Assembly: GCA_032622095.1 (NCBI GenBank)
Contig: CP136064.1
Span: 112,952,004-113,016,003, forward strand
DNA from: Siphonodentalium dalli
Lineage: Eukaryota > Mollusca > Scaphopoda > Gadilida > Siphonodentaliidae
Direction of reading: 5' to 3'
DNA length: 64,000 nt
Shown: piece by piece, positions 35,217 to 47,984 of the stretch
Numbering within the stretch: the stretch's first letter is position 1
Layout: the number at the start of each line of letters is the position of its first letter
Position numbers and translations under genes: made by a program
Notes under the pieces: generated by a model
The model's input: the letters and a program-made list of their open reading frames with translations, nothing else
Told to the model about the DNA's origin: nothing
The model's database searches: none

Positions 35217-35220
35217 TTAA

Positions 35221-37080
35221 TTTATTTAATTAATTATAAAAATTGCAAGTTGGTGGTTATACTGGTGCACTGTACTTGTTTTAAAGCCCATTATAAACTG
35301 TGTACATGTATATTGTAAGTGAATAAAGATCTTGTTAGTTACCCAAACTGCACAACACTTCACAAGAGGCTACATTGTATTCTTAGAAATAACTACAATC
35401 TCTGTATTCATGCAAAGCAACTGTTACATGTATATGGTTGGTGCCAACTTGGTGGGCTTATACAAGGTTGTACCTCAGGAAAATCAAACTGTTCAGGATT
35501 CACAAACGAGAGGCCGATCACGATCGGCAGATGTTTAACCCATACCTTGGCGATAGCGACTAGCCATAACTGATAATTTGTCAAAGATATGATCACAGAA
35601 ATTAATCCATATATCAGTACCCAACTTGAAATCAAAAGCTCAAATAATTTGTCTTAAGAAAGGGTTAAAGTATTTGGGGTGGGGAGGAGTAGTTTTAAAT
35701 CTCATAACACTGTCCCTATTCACCAAGGACCTCTCACTGTGAGATCCAATGGTTTAGTGATTTCGGAGGACATGTTTAGGAGTTTAAGTTAACCCATTGG
35801 AAGCGAAAGTGATAAATCCCTATCTTTAACACTTTTGACATGCCAGATATTCAAAATTTATTCACTTCTAAAGAGAAATTATAATTTTTTGACAAACCAG
35901 ACTGCTTAGAATGACATACATGTAGGGGATTTCATCTAATATTTAAATGGTACTTTAATTACCCCCCCCCTTCCCCCATTCTCCCCAGTTATTTGTTTAT
36001 CAATCATGGACAGATATAAGATCAGATCTGACCTGTGTATTAAATAAGATTAAGTGTTTCATAACAGGGTGTAGTGGTTTTCAAAAATATATGTAGTTTA
36101 TACAATTCAAAAGTATTAACTATATAATGTTATACAGACATAATATGATGAGGATGCTGGCCCCTATGACCACTATTAAAATCGTTCATATAAAAGAAAG
36201 TAAGTTAGGCCTCAATTAAATGGTTTCACACATTACAATGTTTTACAAGTAGCTTGGACACTAAAAGCCACAACCTTCAATGTTAATCTTCTAAGTGCTC
36301 TGTGGTCCCTAAAATTCAATCAACCATGAAAATATTAACAAATGGGGAAATAAGGTTCCTGGAAATACTAACATCTACCATATTGATTTTAAAAACAAGT
36401 CATCACTTATAGTCATGTATATTTATCTGCCTGTTTCCCATTGCATAGCTAAATCATATTGGCTATCAGCTGTTATTTTAATAAAGATACCCAACAGATA
36501 TTAAGAGATATGAGGTAGAGTCCATGTACATTATAGCATGTGGCTATGGAAACCTTGGAAAGGGTTAATTATTTTTAAAGAAAATTAATGGAATTTAGAA
36601 GACACTAAGTCTTATATATGTGAGGGGGCTCTTATCTCGCCCTGTAATGAAATTTCAAGAATAGGAGAAACACCAGTCTTATGCTGCCATTAATCAATTT
36701 GACAGTTAGAATAAACAAACAGCCAGCCACCAGTGTTGTTTATCTTGACCCACCAGAGCTCTGTATAATATGACATCACTCATTTCATAACAGATTTCAC
36801 TTGGAATGACAACATATATACAATGTCCTTTCATGTACTCTGGATGTTCACATGGTAATTTATTGATATCATTATATTACATGAAACTATTGCAATAAAA
36901 TCTTCATATTTTCAAAACAGGATATCACACCTAATTAATCGTATAAAACTAAAATAATTGAAAGTGTCAATTTCTTTTTATTATTTAATTTTTTTTTTAT
37001 TGTTATTAAAGTTCAACCAAAATTTAATATTTGTATATGCTAAATTTAGCAAGGAGCTAAATCTAAAAAAATCCAATTTT
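35221..37080. other. No feature seen
   Basis: Non-coding AT-rich sequence with a short C run near 35960. Confidence 0.4.
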
Positions 37081-37088
37081 TTTAATGC

Positions 37089-37325
37089 ATGAATTATAAG
37101 TTGAAAAAGGGCCATAACTCTGTAACAAAAACTCGGATCAAACCCAAATTCGAACTCGATCTGTATTTTGGGCTGAGAAACCCATATACAAAATTTGGTT
37201 TGAGTTATCGCATTACTCGTAAAGTGTCTACGGACAGACAGACGGACAGACAGACGGACGGACAGGCGGACGAACGACGAGTGGTCAATCCGGACAACGA
37301 CACTATGTTTACCATACTATGGTAT
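37089..37325 (+). repeat. Dispersed repeat with (ACAG/ACGG)n tail
   Basis: AAGGGCCATAACTCTG, AACTCGGATCAAACCCAAAT, ATACCAAATTTG-like blocks and then (GACAGACGGACG)n. The layout is like that at 5.8-6.67 kb. The open frame through it is repeat-derived. Confidence 0.6.
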
Positions 37326-38221
37326 GGGGAAACATAAAAACTAATAGTTTTTAAATCATATCTGAAAATAGATTGGTATAATGCCAATATCTTTGCATAA
37401 TAACACAGTTGTTATACTAGATACATGTACACTTTCATTTTCACTTATCATCTAGTTGATGAGAAAACATGATTTTATGGTGTTATATGACACTTCTAAA
37501 AGTAAAAAAAATAAAAATCTTGTCAACATGTACATGTATACAACATATTAATTTTGATGATTGCCGCATCTTCGTTAGTCTCTGTCACCCATGATAAGGA
37601 CGATACGCCCTCAGGCCATTCTTCTACAAAACAATATAATCAGAATTATCTTATCGGGAATGGTTTCGAATATAAAATATACAACATTCATAATTGACAA
37701 ATATTTTTCATGGAGAACCCAGGTACAACATTTTACAACACAAATTTCCCTGAAAAACATTGAAAAATGGCATTTATACCTGAAATTTTGACAAGTTATC
37801 TCGGGAACGGTACCCGTAGATTTCGAGAATACAAAGTTTCGCTCCAAAATGGCAGGTACAACCTTTTAGAAGCCCACTGACAATTACATGTACTAGTAGT
37901 TGTATTTGTTATTGGTTGTGTTCGGTTTTTAGATGGCGTGATGGTCAATAAATTACATCAAATGTGTCCAAATTTAGCAGTGCAGCCATCATAGTTACCT
38001 AAGATAAACAGAATTAAATAACACCCAAATGAAATTCCAAATGAGCATATAAAAGTACATGTAGCATTTATGTCGACTATGGTTTAAATATACACGCATC
38101 TCTCAGGATCTCTGTTCATTGTTCCATCCTACATAAACATAGGACCCTCTCAAATAAAACATCGCTTTAGCTTGAGAGGCGCCATATTCGGTTTGGAAAA
38201 CCTGAACCATTACAGTAGATA

Positions 38222-39405
38222 TACAGTGTCAAATTGAATGGGAAATCTTTAAGCAATTATAATTACAGGCTCTTTGAAATATTCGAAAATTTATATAATA
38301 AACTTAATTTATTCATTCTAACGTAACTGATCAGAGTATGATCAGACTAACAGTTTGTTTGGTGTATTTCTCTGTAATCGAGGCCTGCTTTGGTGGGACA
38401 ATATTATCCATTTAGCCGGACAGCTATATTCTCTTTCCAAACGAATCAGCTGTGCCCTAATTAATCGACCCGCCTTATCGAGGTTGACAACTAGTATTTA
38501 GTACCGCAGTCCATAACAAATCGATCAACCGCAGTCATTTATACCATAGTTTGATAGTTAATAGCGATACAGTGCATGGATTGATTATTCAAGATCATTA
38601 CAGCCCAAGTTGATACTAGTATAATATATCTGCTGGTACTAGTATATGTACATTTAAAATTCATGTTTGCATGATAATGTTCAATAGTTTTGTTGGTCGA
38701 TATGTTATTGAACTGCCAATATACTTTTAAGAAGAAAATGTGGGCGCTGTAAGACAGTTTTGTTTGTAACAGCGGTATTGTCGATTAATCTAAATACCGT
38801 AAATACTATGAGGCATTGCAGCGGTCGTCGGCATTCTAATTGAATGTGGTTGAACAGTCAAATACCGGTGGTCAATCTTGTTGCTGGGGTGGGGTAATTT
38901 AATTAGGACAAATTAAAAAAATATAACGGTACTTTTTTGTTAACAGCATATTTGGCAAGTCTTTGCCCAAACAGCATCATAGCAATTCAACAGGACCCAA
39001 CCGCATCATAGCACATTAGCAGGACCACTTGAACAGGGGTGTATTTAGAGTGTCAAATCGAATGGGCATCTTTTAACAATAATTTTGAACAATTTCCTAG
39101 AAGTGTTCGAAAATTTCGAACTGAATTTATATTTTTTATTATGAGGTTTCGATTGGAAAATTTCGAACTTAGCTTATCAGGGTTAACGGACTACCAGTAT
39201 GTTTGGTATATTTTTCTGTAATCGACTCCTGCTGAGGTGGGGAAATATCATCCATTGTCGGGCAGCTATATTCTCTTTCCCAACAAAGTCCATAGAGCAT
39301 ACATGGAAAATTGCAGCTATGCTTTAATTGATCAACTCGCCTTTAAAGGTTGACCACCGGGTATTACCGCAGTATTCAAGCGTGTTCATGCGATCAACCG
39401 CAGTC
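38222..39405. repeat. Diverged duplication, spacing about 825 bp
   Basis: AGTGTCAAATTGAATGGG (38226) to GACAGCTATATTCTCTTTCC (38420) recurs from 39050 to 39280 (AGTGTCAAATCGAATGGG, GGCAGCTATATTCTCTTTCC), with TTCGAAAATTT and TCTGTAATCGA in between and TTGAC..C..GTATT after. Confidence 0.7.
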
Positions 39406-39709
39406 AGTTATACCGCCACAGACCGTGGTCCACCTCACATTTGTTGTTAGGCTGTATTTTTCATGCGATGTTTATATGAATTTTTTTTTAAAGTTGACAT
39501 TGTAAACACACCAGAGAATTTTTTTATTGTTTCAAAATGTCTAGATAGAATTCAGAATTGTTGTGGTCAAAAATAATTAACTTGGTTATCACAGTTAACA
39601 AATATTACTGTGGTAAGATTACCAACGGATACCGCATGTCAACAGGGACTGCATGCTCTAATTAATTATCTGGTTTAACATGTTTATAACTGGATACAGT
39701 TCATTTTAA

Positions 39710-40103
39710 AGGTACTCAATCTAATTCGATGATCCCCATATAATCAGATTCAAACAACAACATATTTAGAAATGCTGACCACTGTCAACTATAGTATAAA
39801 ATTGCCCAATATGTGTTATTTATCAACATGTTGTTCTAAAAAAATTTGCCTTATTATCCACAGAAAGCCTCTTGATTTTAGAGTTATCGATCTTCATCTG
39901 AAATTTGGCCTGAGACCGTCGACTCGTCGACTGTTTTCTGGTCCACTAATGATTCTTGATCGTATAAATAGTATATTTCAAAAATTGATATCCATTAACT
40001 CTGAGCTTTGATATGTGGGTTCCTCGACTCGATCCAAATATTTTTTAACCTTCAAGTCCAAATAAATAGTAATTGAAGGGGCCCTTAATCGGATTATGCA
40101 TCT
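39710..40103. mobile_element. AGGTACTCAATC element, copy 2
   Basis: The ends are AGGTACTCAATC and the altered GATTATGCATCT, with TTAA at 39706-39709 and 40104-40107. Confidence 0.75.
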
Positions 40104-40124
40104 TTAAATTCAAATACAGTTTAA

Positions 40125-40527
40125 AGATGCATAATCCGATTAAGTGCCCCTCAATTACTATTTACATGTATCAAAGCTCAGAGTTATTAGATATTGATTT
40201 TTGAAATCTTAATAATTTTCACAATCGAGACTTATTAGTGGCCCAGAAAAATTTCATGAGGCGACAGTCTCAGACCAAATTGGGGATGAAGATAAATAAC
40301 ACTAAAATCAAGAGGCTTTGTGTTGATAATAAGGCCAAACTTCATCAAACAACATGTTGATAAATATCACGTATCGGGCAATTTTATACTATACATGTAG
40401 TTGACAGTGGTTAGCATTATTTTTTGGCAACTCATCGATTCTGATAACTGAAGCAGCATTTTAAAAAATGTTGTTGTTGTTGTTGGAATCTGATTATATG
40501 GGGACATTCAAATCTGATTGAGCACCT
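40125..40527. mobile_element. AGGTACTCAATC element, copy 3, inverted
   Basis: The ends are AGATGCATAATC and GATTGAGCACCT, flanked by TTAA at 40121-40124 and 40528-40531. It mirrors copy 2 across a 13-bp gap between the two TTAA sites, so the pair forms an 818-bp palindrome. Confidence 0.78.
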
Positions 40528-40838
40528 TTAATAGTTAGCTATATGAGTTAATACACATAATAGGCATTTAAACTTTGGAAATTGCAGGTTTTGCTCAAGT
40601 TTACACATTCCCATCTTAAAAAATTACTTGATTTCCTGTATCACAATACACATGATATGATATGTGTATCATTGATGTTGTATCCCAATACAATGAATCA
40701 TTACGTCCCACACAAAATGGGAACTGCAGTTATCTCTCATTGATTTTAACTCAATAACCACATAGTAAATTGGAAGTTTTCCATTGAAACGGGTGTTGTC
40801 GATTAGTCTACTTCGACTTGATTTTTTATTGTCGATTA

Positions 40839-41181
40839 GGCGACACCAATTTTTAAGTCTGGTCTACAACTTTCATGAAAAAAAATAAAACTTTTTTCTC
40901 CCAAATTATTTTACACGCATACTGATTTTCATGTGATGTCGCATCCGGTTCTGCTTATAATCATTTACAGATTCATAGTTTCATGTATTTCATGACGAGA
41001 AATGTCTTGTTTGGTTCAGAATTTCATTCAAAAACAATTTTTGTAAATTTTTTGTAAAATTCCACGATTTACTTGATATAAATTAGGGGGACAATTTTTT
41101 GTATTTTTATTTTTTTCCTTCCTGCATCTACTTTTTTTCTCCCCACATGTTCGTAAACCAGACTTAAAAATTGGTGTCGCC
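40839..41181. mobile_element. Inverted-repeat element with exact 25-bp ends
   Basis: GGCGACACCAATTTTTAAGT and five more bases (40839-40863) are mirrored exactly at 41157-41181. The inside has no coding signs. The target duplication is unclear: GATTAG and CTTAGTC flank it, so the inverted repeat may extend a few bases further. Confidence 0.8.
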
Positions 41182-41306
41182 TTAGTCAACTATGAAAAAC
41201 CCAAGCCATTTCAACACTAATGCAGTATCCGCTGGTATTAAATCTTACTGTAGTAATATTTTTGTTAACCGCTGTAACCAAGTGAATTACCGCAGTGTTT
41301 CAACCG

Positions 41307-42370
41307 TAGTCCGAGTGTTCGTTACTAGTAGTCCGATGGGTTCGATTGTCAAGAAGTTTAATAGTTTGAGGGTTCAATAGTCCAAAGGTTCAGTGGTACC
41401 CGGGTTGAGAGTATCAATTACTGTCGTACAAAGTTATTTACTTGAGACATAACATGTATTGTCGATATACATGTACATGTACACAATGCATGTTTTATCC
41501 AATTGATATTTTATGAATATACCTGCTCACAACTTCACTAGCCCCTGGAGAAAAATACAATAATACCAATATAGACTATACCAGTGACTGGTATAGTATA
41601 TATTGGTATTTCAGTTTTTTTCCCATGGGCCTGTGCATGTAGATGTACTGATAGATGCTTCGGGAAGATATTTTGTGTCTAATTGGGTGTCTACTACTAG
41701 TATGTTACCTACATGTAACTGTCGCTATAAACTGGGCATGATGATTACAACTTGGGAGACTATTATTATTGCGGCCTCTCATTATAAATGGGGGCCTCTT
41801 GGACCGTCTTGGTACATTTACGTGTACTGATACATGTGTGTAGTCCTTCATTGCAATTTGGATGAAAACAAAAACTCGGTAAGTCGATAGAATTGGAACA
41901 AATTGAATGACATTTACTAGTAAATCAGAAAAAATACTTGGACCAACTCCTGAGGTCACATAACCATTAACTCAATCATGTACAGTGCGTTAGTCAGAGT
42001 GTTCATTACTAGTAGTTCTATTATCAGGAAGTTCAATAGTTTGAGGGTTCAAATGGTCCAACGGTTCAATTCATGGTACCCGGGTTTGAAATACTTTATT
42101 GTGTTTTACAACACATTAATTTTAGTTATATACATGTATGGTAATAGTATTACCCTCATACAAAATAAATTACTCATGACATAACATGTATTGCCCATAA
42201 AAATGTACACAAATTAATGCAATATTTATGCAATTGATAGTTTATGCATACATGTACTGATGCTTTGGGGAAGATATTTTGTGTGTAAATGTGTGTCTAT
42301 AATTATACCTGACCTGGCTGCCTCGCTATAAACTGGGCATGAAGATATTACAAATTTTGAGACAATATAC
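41307..42370. repeat. Tandem duplication, period about 682 bp
   Basis: GAGTGTTCGTTACTAGTAGT (41310) and GAGTGTTCATTACTAGTAGT (41998), then GAGGGTTCAA, GGTACCCGGGTT, ACATAACATGTATTG, GAAGATATTTTGTGT and CTATAAACTGGGCATGA are in the same order in both units. Confidence 0.75.
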
Positions 42371-42627
42371 ACTGTATAATAACCAAACAGTGGGACTATT
42401 AAACACCCAGGTTATCAGACTCTCGGACTAATGCACAGTACTCAAATGATTTCCGGTTGGATCTCACATATTTAAAGATAAAAACATTGTTAGGTGAATC
42501 AGCTTCATGTGCAGGTACATGTACTTGTAAATGAAGTAAATTGAAAACATTTAAGTACAATTTTCAGGCGGTACGCATGATTCATACCCTCTGCTAATTT
42601 GGTAGTCGGGTTTCATTTGCACAGTTT

Positions 42628-42695
42628 AACCGGTATTCAGGATTCAACAAAAAGGCCGGTTCGCAGATTTTCTGGCACAAAATTAATTTTGTTTA
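42628..42695. repeat. Dispersed repeat (inverse of 62614-62697)
   Basis: AACCGGTATTCAGGATTC, AACAAAAAGGCCGGT and GCAGAT..T.T recur inverted at 62.6 kb. Confidence 0.6.
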
Positions 42696-42850
42696 ACTAT
42701 TTACCAGCCCAAATGACATGTATGATGTAATTCAGTCTACTATCTATAGTATATGGAGAAGTTATGGATACACCTTCAGCAAATACTAGTACATGTATAC
42801 GAAAAATATATTATTGTTTAATATTAGTTTTCATTCAATATTTTCTTACT

Positions 42851-42903
42851 TATAGCGAGCCCGAAACGAGACCCCGCAGGGGTCTCGTTCGCGAGCGATA
42901 AGC
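42851..42903. repeat. Strong GC-rich hairpin
   Basis: AACGAGACCCC and GGGGTCTCGTT form an 11-bp perfect stem with a GCA loop (42865-42889), extended outward by CTTAT/ATAAG and GC pairs. It stands out from the AT-rich surroundings. Confidence 0.75.
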
Positions 42904-43013
42904 ATATACGTGTATGCGAGATCTACCCTATACTATTCGATGTTTTGGCGGGAAATCTATAAATAGACTATATATATAGTATATATGGTAATTGATTACT
43001 AAATATAGATGTC

Positions 43014-43170
43014 GGAAACACACGAACCTACTTCGTGATGTTGTCGGATACCCACTAACCTACTTCGTGATGTTCTCGGTTTTCCGAAGTTCTATGTCGC
43101 TGACCAATCAAAATTAACATTACTGATCAATTACCAATCAAAATTAACGTTACTTATCAATTACTATGGT
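43014..43170. repeat. Two short direct duplications
   Basis: CCTACTTCGTGATGTT occurs at 43027 and 43060. ACCAATCAAAATTAAC occurs at 43101 and 43134. Confidence 0.8.
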
Positions 43171-44434
43171 TGACTTTGACTCCATTTCCATTGCTTGAGT
43201 TCCACCTCGAATTTCATAATAATTAGCATAACTGATTACAGTGGCCAGGAGCAAATATAAATGTCTTTTTCAGCAAAGGTGAGTTATACCCCATTACATA
43301 GTAAATACCATGAACATGAATATTGTAAATTTGCTGACGATATGTTTCATAAAATTTATCAAAAACGTCAAAAGACGAAAAGTGTTGAAATTCGGAAACG
43401 GGAATTGTAAAAGTTTTGTCTACATATTTCATTCAATTATTAAAACTGTTTGCCTCAAAACACAATTCTGGTTTTCATATTGGACATTTGGAGCTTGGCT
43501 TTAAATTTCTATCGATGTTTTCGCCTAGCACATTGATGGATGATTGTCAAAGCTCGAAGCCGACAAACCAAAATTATAACTTCAGAGCGATACACTTTCA
43601 GCTGTTTCCCTTTAAATTTAAAATGAACGGTTGCCAAGGAAATCCATTGTACTGCTCGTCGTAACATCGGCGAGAAACAAAATAGTTCCCAACATTTTAA
43701 TCATTTGAGTCATTATATTCACAAAAGAAAGACGGAATATAAATTATGTGATTATAATTATTGATGACTGGTTGACAATTTATGTATTTGTATAACGAGC
43801 GAATGAAATTACGAGTTTGTTTTGAATTAGGCTAGTAGTAATTGTACGCAAAAATAGTCCGGTGATAACATTACGAAAAATTCTAAATAATATGTGCTGA
43901 ATACGTGTACGATAATCGGATCAGTTAACAACAATAGAAAGAACATCCATAGTTGCCCAGACGGAGTATATGCATAGCACCGAGGTAAGCATTATGTGCC
44001 GAGTTACGAATATCAGTTGAACAACATATTTGATAGCAAATTTGAGACAGAGAAGTCACAAGGTCACGGTGTTCAAAATCAAACTCAAAGGTGCAATGGT
44101 TGCCGACCATTTTCGCACAAAAAAATCACAAATGCCTTCGTTGACCACTCGATAGTAAATTGCTAATCATAATATAATTTTAAAAAGAGAGAAATGAGGT
44201 TTCTCACGATGAACTAGATATAATATTTGATGCAAAATAGCACGACAATATGAAAATCGGTATTAAAACAGAAGTTTATCAAACTTTATGCATAGACATA
44301 TTGTTGGAAATTAATATATTCCTAATTTCGCGGCATCTGTATTCTGTGTCTGTTGATATTTCAGTGCAGGAACAAATTCTGGTTATTGACAACAATGGTC
44401 CAGGTGCTACCACGACCGCATAACTTTACAGGTA
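43171..44434. other. No gene seen
   Basis: Non-coding. The short open frames here have no recognisable features. Confidence 0.4.
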
Positions 44435-44816
44435 CCCCGCTGGACAAAACAAGTGTCCATTGGCACCGCGGTGTATTTGCCGTTCGGCCGCTGTGTCAGA
44501 GTTTGTAACTGCAGTTGAGCACCGCGGCCGAACGGCAAGTACACTGCGGCCAAACGGCAAGTTCACTGCGACCAAAAGGCAACTACACTCGCGGTCGAAT
44601 GGCATGTACCGGTACACCGTGGTTAGATTTCTGGTTTGTATTGTCTTTTTTCAGATTGATGAAAATACACCATGGCAACTACACCATACCAAATGGCAAT
44701 TGCAACTCGGCCCAACTGTAGTTACCGGTAGCTGGTGGAGCCACGGTGTAGTTGCATTTCTGCCGCGGTGGCAACAATCACCGCAGTGAAGTGGACACTT
44801 GTTTTGTCCAGCAGGG
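44435..44816 (+). mobile_element. TA-flanked element A (CCCCGCTGGACAAAACAAG ends)
   Basis: The ends CCCCGCTGGACAAAACAAG and CTTGTTTTGTCCAGCAGGG are inverted, with TA outside both. The inside carries several copies of a 22-23 bp phrase (CACTGCGGCCGAACGGCAAG). An inverted sister lies at 46092-46467 and a fragment at 49460-49560. The 109-residue frame across it comes from the internal repeats. Confidence 0.85.
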
Positions 44817-44822
44817 TACATC

Positions 44823-45801
44823 CAGGGGCGTAGCAAGCAAATTTTATTGGGGGGGGTATAACCATTCATCGCGAAGCGATGACCCGATGCCGAAGGCGTC
44901 GGTGGGGGAGAGCACGAGACGGGGTCGCCCCCTCTCGATGGGGGGGTCCTCCCCCGAGAAATTTTTCTGACATTGGAAGCTTAAAGTGGCTCTCTGGTGG
45001 CTTCTGACCCATCTGACATTGTTTTCCCACCCACTACATTATTATAGATTAGATCAACATACTTACCGTATCATTTATCAATTGTAATTTCATAAAATGG
45101 TAGGCCGATTGAAAGTGTAATGAACAAATAGGTATATGGGAATTCATGTTGTGTTAATATCTAGTCATTAATGATGTGAAATTACTCCCATAACTGGGAT
45201 CAGATATTCAGAAAGTAAATATGTCACAAGCAACCATGAGAAAGTAGACTACATGGATACACACATCACCATGGGTATGTATCGTGGGGTATTTATCGTG
45301 TGGGTATGAATAGTATATGTATGTATCGTGGGTATGTATAGTGGGTATGTATCGTGGGGGTATGTATCCTGGGTATGTATAGTGGGGTATGTATAGCGTG
45401 GTTATGTATAGTGGTGGTATGTATTGTGTGAGTATGTATAGTGTGGGTACGGTATGTATAGTGTGGATATGTATAATGTGGGTATGTATAGTGTGGGTAT
45501 GTATAGCGTGGGTATGTATAGTGGTGGTATATATTGCGTGGGTATGTATAGTGTGGCTATGTATAGTGTGGGTATGTATAATGTGGGTATGCATAGTGTG
45601 GGTATGTATAGTGTTGGTATGTATAGTATGGGTATGTACATGTATCGTTTGGGTATGTATGGTGTTGGTATGTATCGTGGGGTGTGCATTGCCGCGATCG
45701 TCGGCGATACTTCTTTAGTTTGCCAAATATTTTTACTAACCTTTGGAAAATATTGGGGGGGGGTGGTAAATACCCCATTGCCCCCAGTTCCTACGCCCCT
45801 G
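44823..45801. mobile_element. hAT-like element with a minisatellite inside
   Basis: The ends are CAGGGGCGTAG and CCTACGCCCCTG, flanked by an exact 8-bp duplication GGTACATC at 44815-44822 and 45802-45809. It inserted at the right edge of element A, since its target includes the last bases of that element. No transposase was seen. Confidence 0.88.
45272..45682. repeat. Minisatellite, 15-16 bp unit
   Basis: GTATGTATAGTGTGG and variants are repeated about 27 times. The unit length keeps several frames open on both strands, so the Tyr/Ile/Thr-rich and Val/Met-rich frames here are artefacts. Confidence 0.92.
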
Positions 45802-46091
45802 GGTACATCTATAAGTTATATAACCATGCAGTGACTCAAGTTCAGTTCTTTAACATGCACACCGATGCATATACGCAGTTCTTGGAAATTTGTGTCAAAA
45901 TTTGACGAAAAAAACAGATATCCCCACCCCTATTTATTATTATCCTATTGACAAGTACAAAACATGCGCGAAGGGATGAGCTTCACGAAATTTATGATTT
46001 CATGCAATTCGTATGTAGCAAATTTAGTGGGCGGGGCCAAACTTTAACACTGAGGCCTATGGAAACATTTTTGGTACATGTACATACCGTA

Positions 46092-46467
46092 CCCTGCTGG
46101 AAAAAACAAGTGTCCACTAAACTGCGGTGCGGTTAGCGTTGCCACCGCGGCCGAAATGCAACTACACCGCGGCTCCACCGGCTAACTACAGTTGGGCCGT
46201 GGTGTAATTGCCATTCGGCATGGTGTAGTTGCTACGGTGTACTTTCATCAAACTGAAAAAAGAGAATACAAACCAGAAATCTAACCACGGTGGACATGCC
46301 ATTCGACCGCGAGGGTAGTTGCCTTTCGGCCGCAGTGAACTTGCCGTTTGGCCGCAGTGTACTTGCCGTTCGGCCGCGGTGCTCAACTGCAGTTACAAAC
46401 TCTGACACCGCAGCCGAACGGCAAATACACCGCGGTGCCAATGGACACTTGTTTTGTCCAGCGGGGG
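46092..46467 (-). mobile_element. TA-flanked element B, inverted sister of A
   Basis: It has the same ends and internal phrases as element A in reverse. TA flanks it at 46090-46091 and 46468-46469. An unoccupied version of the insertion site can be read at 48225-48297 (GTAGCAAATTTAGTGGGCGG to TTTAGTTCCTTCTAACCTAA), which confirms the boundaries. Confidence 0.85.
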
Positions 46468-46563
46468 TAGTTCCTTCTAACCTAAAGCACAAAGTTTTTC
46501 GTATTTCGGCCTACCGGTATGGTGGAATATAATCTAATCGTTGTCAGTTTGGCGAAGCATACA

Positions 46564-47085
46564 CAGGGATTTTTTTAGGTGTCCTCAGGGTCTGGTATCC
46601 GGCCCCATTCCCAATGGAAAAAAGGCACCTTTATTCCCAATTTTTAACCACCAAATTCCCAATTGCAGGCAGGTATATAATACCATCAGGTTTATTGAAT
46701 AATTAATAATTTTGTTTTGTACACTCAGTCGATCGATAAGCGGCTGAAAACCCGTAGTAAATCAGCGATATCGGGAGCCTGCATCGTATAATGTACACGC
46801 GGCAACCTAACTATTAGCTTAACATGCGAATTACCTCCCCTCTACCAGTCAGCGCAAGCGGGAGGATACCTCTAAATAAATTGCTGATTTATATAAAACA
46901 CGTGTACAGTCGCGTTATACACTGAAAATTACGGTATTACTAGTAGTACTATTTACTTGTGTGTAACAGTGATTAAATGAATTTTTCTAAAACATGGAAA
47001 ATTCCCAAGTTTGGTCTGTAAGGACACATTTTTCCCAATTCGAAGGGACCCGGACCCATTCCCAAAATAGGCAGAAAAATCCCTG
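46564..47085. mobile_element. hAT-like element with CAGGGATTTTT ends
   Basis: CAGGGATTTTTTTAGG at the left mirrors the right end GCAGAAAAATCCCTG with few mismatches. The inside repeats ATTCCCAA phrases. An 8-bp target duplication is not clear (TACA is shared), so the class is tentative. Confidence 0.65.
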
Positions 47086-47984
47086 TACATGTAGTTAGAC
47101 ATTATACTACACCAGATTTTGTTTTTATGGCCATTTTTCGCGGCGTGGAGAATATTTGCACCTAATGACCTCAGTGAGATTTTCGCACATTTATCACCGT
47201 TCTGTATCTGGTGTGCTCATTTAAGTGAGGAACCACTTCACATCGATATCTTAATATCTATTGGTGGATAACTAACTATCGAAAAATACTTGATATCTCG
47301 AACAGTTTTAACCTTGTAGCTGCCAACTTGTCGACCACACGGAAATTCATAGCTTCCAGGTAATGGGGGGGGGGGGGTGTTTATAAAAATCCGCCATTTT
47401 ATTCAGAAACCCGGGAAGTTCAGTATAACGAAGCATATAATCTGAAACAGGATTAACAAACATTGTCTATGTCGTTCGGTGCCTGCGCACCGTGGACATT
47501 AAAGGCGTCTTCTGCTCGGTTAATGATATTTGTTACCCAAATTTCCACCGATTTTGAGACATTTTCCAAATAAGGCAAATCTCGGTACTAGTATGTGGTG
47601 ACCACGAGGCACCCATGATTTTTAATGTTGAACTGCAGACGATGCTGATCAATTCCCGAATATTACTTCTTTGATTAATGAACGGACATTCCCATAATTG
47701 CCTACGGCAAGGAAAAATTTCCATCGAAATTTTCCTGGTAAATCCGGGGGGGGGGTGGGGTTGGAAATATTTTTCAGGCATTTATGCTGATTTTTTACTT
47801 TCGACCCTTCTTGGAACCCACCCACCCCGCGTCCAAAATTTGTTCTGTTTTCGGCAGTTTTTTCCAATCATTTTTGGACACCCACCCCCCTTAACACTAA
47901 AACAGAGATTTGCAGAGGCCCTGGGGGGGATTCACTGTAAACAGATGTATATGAATTTCTGTGCATACTATTAGTCATGGATGT
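47086..47984. other. No gene seen
   Basis: Contains G/C runs at 47366 and 47744. Open frames here lean on those runs and are not credible. Confidence 0.4.

Noticed and set aside
37089-37337. 82-residue frame with an RQTDRQTD tract
   Set aside because: The tract is the (ACAGACGG)n tail of a dispersed repeat.
44460-44789. 109-residue Arg-rich frame and its counterpart at 46232-46492
   Set aside because: Both come from the internal 22-23 bp repeats of the TA-flanked elements and are simply inverted copies.
45208-45834. Several frames of over 90 residues on both strands
   Set aside because: They are produced by the 15-16 bp minisatellite.
46564-47085. Firm hAT assignment for this element
   Set aside because: The ends look right, but no 8-bp target duplication could be read; only TACA is shared.
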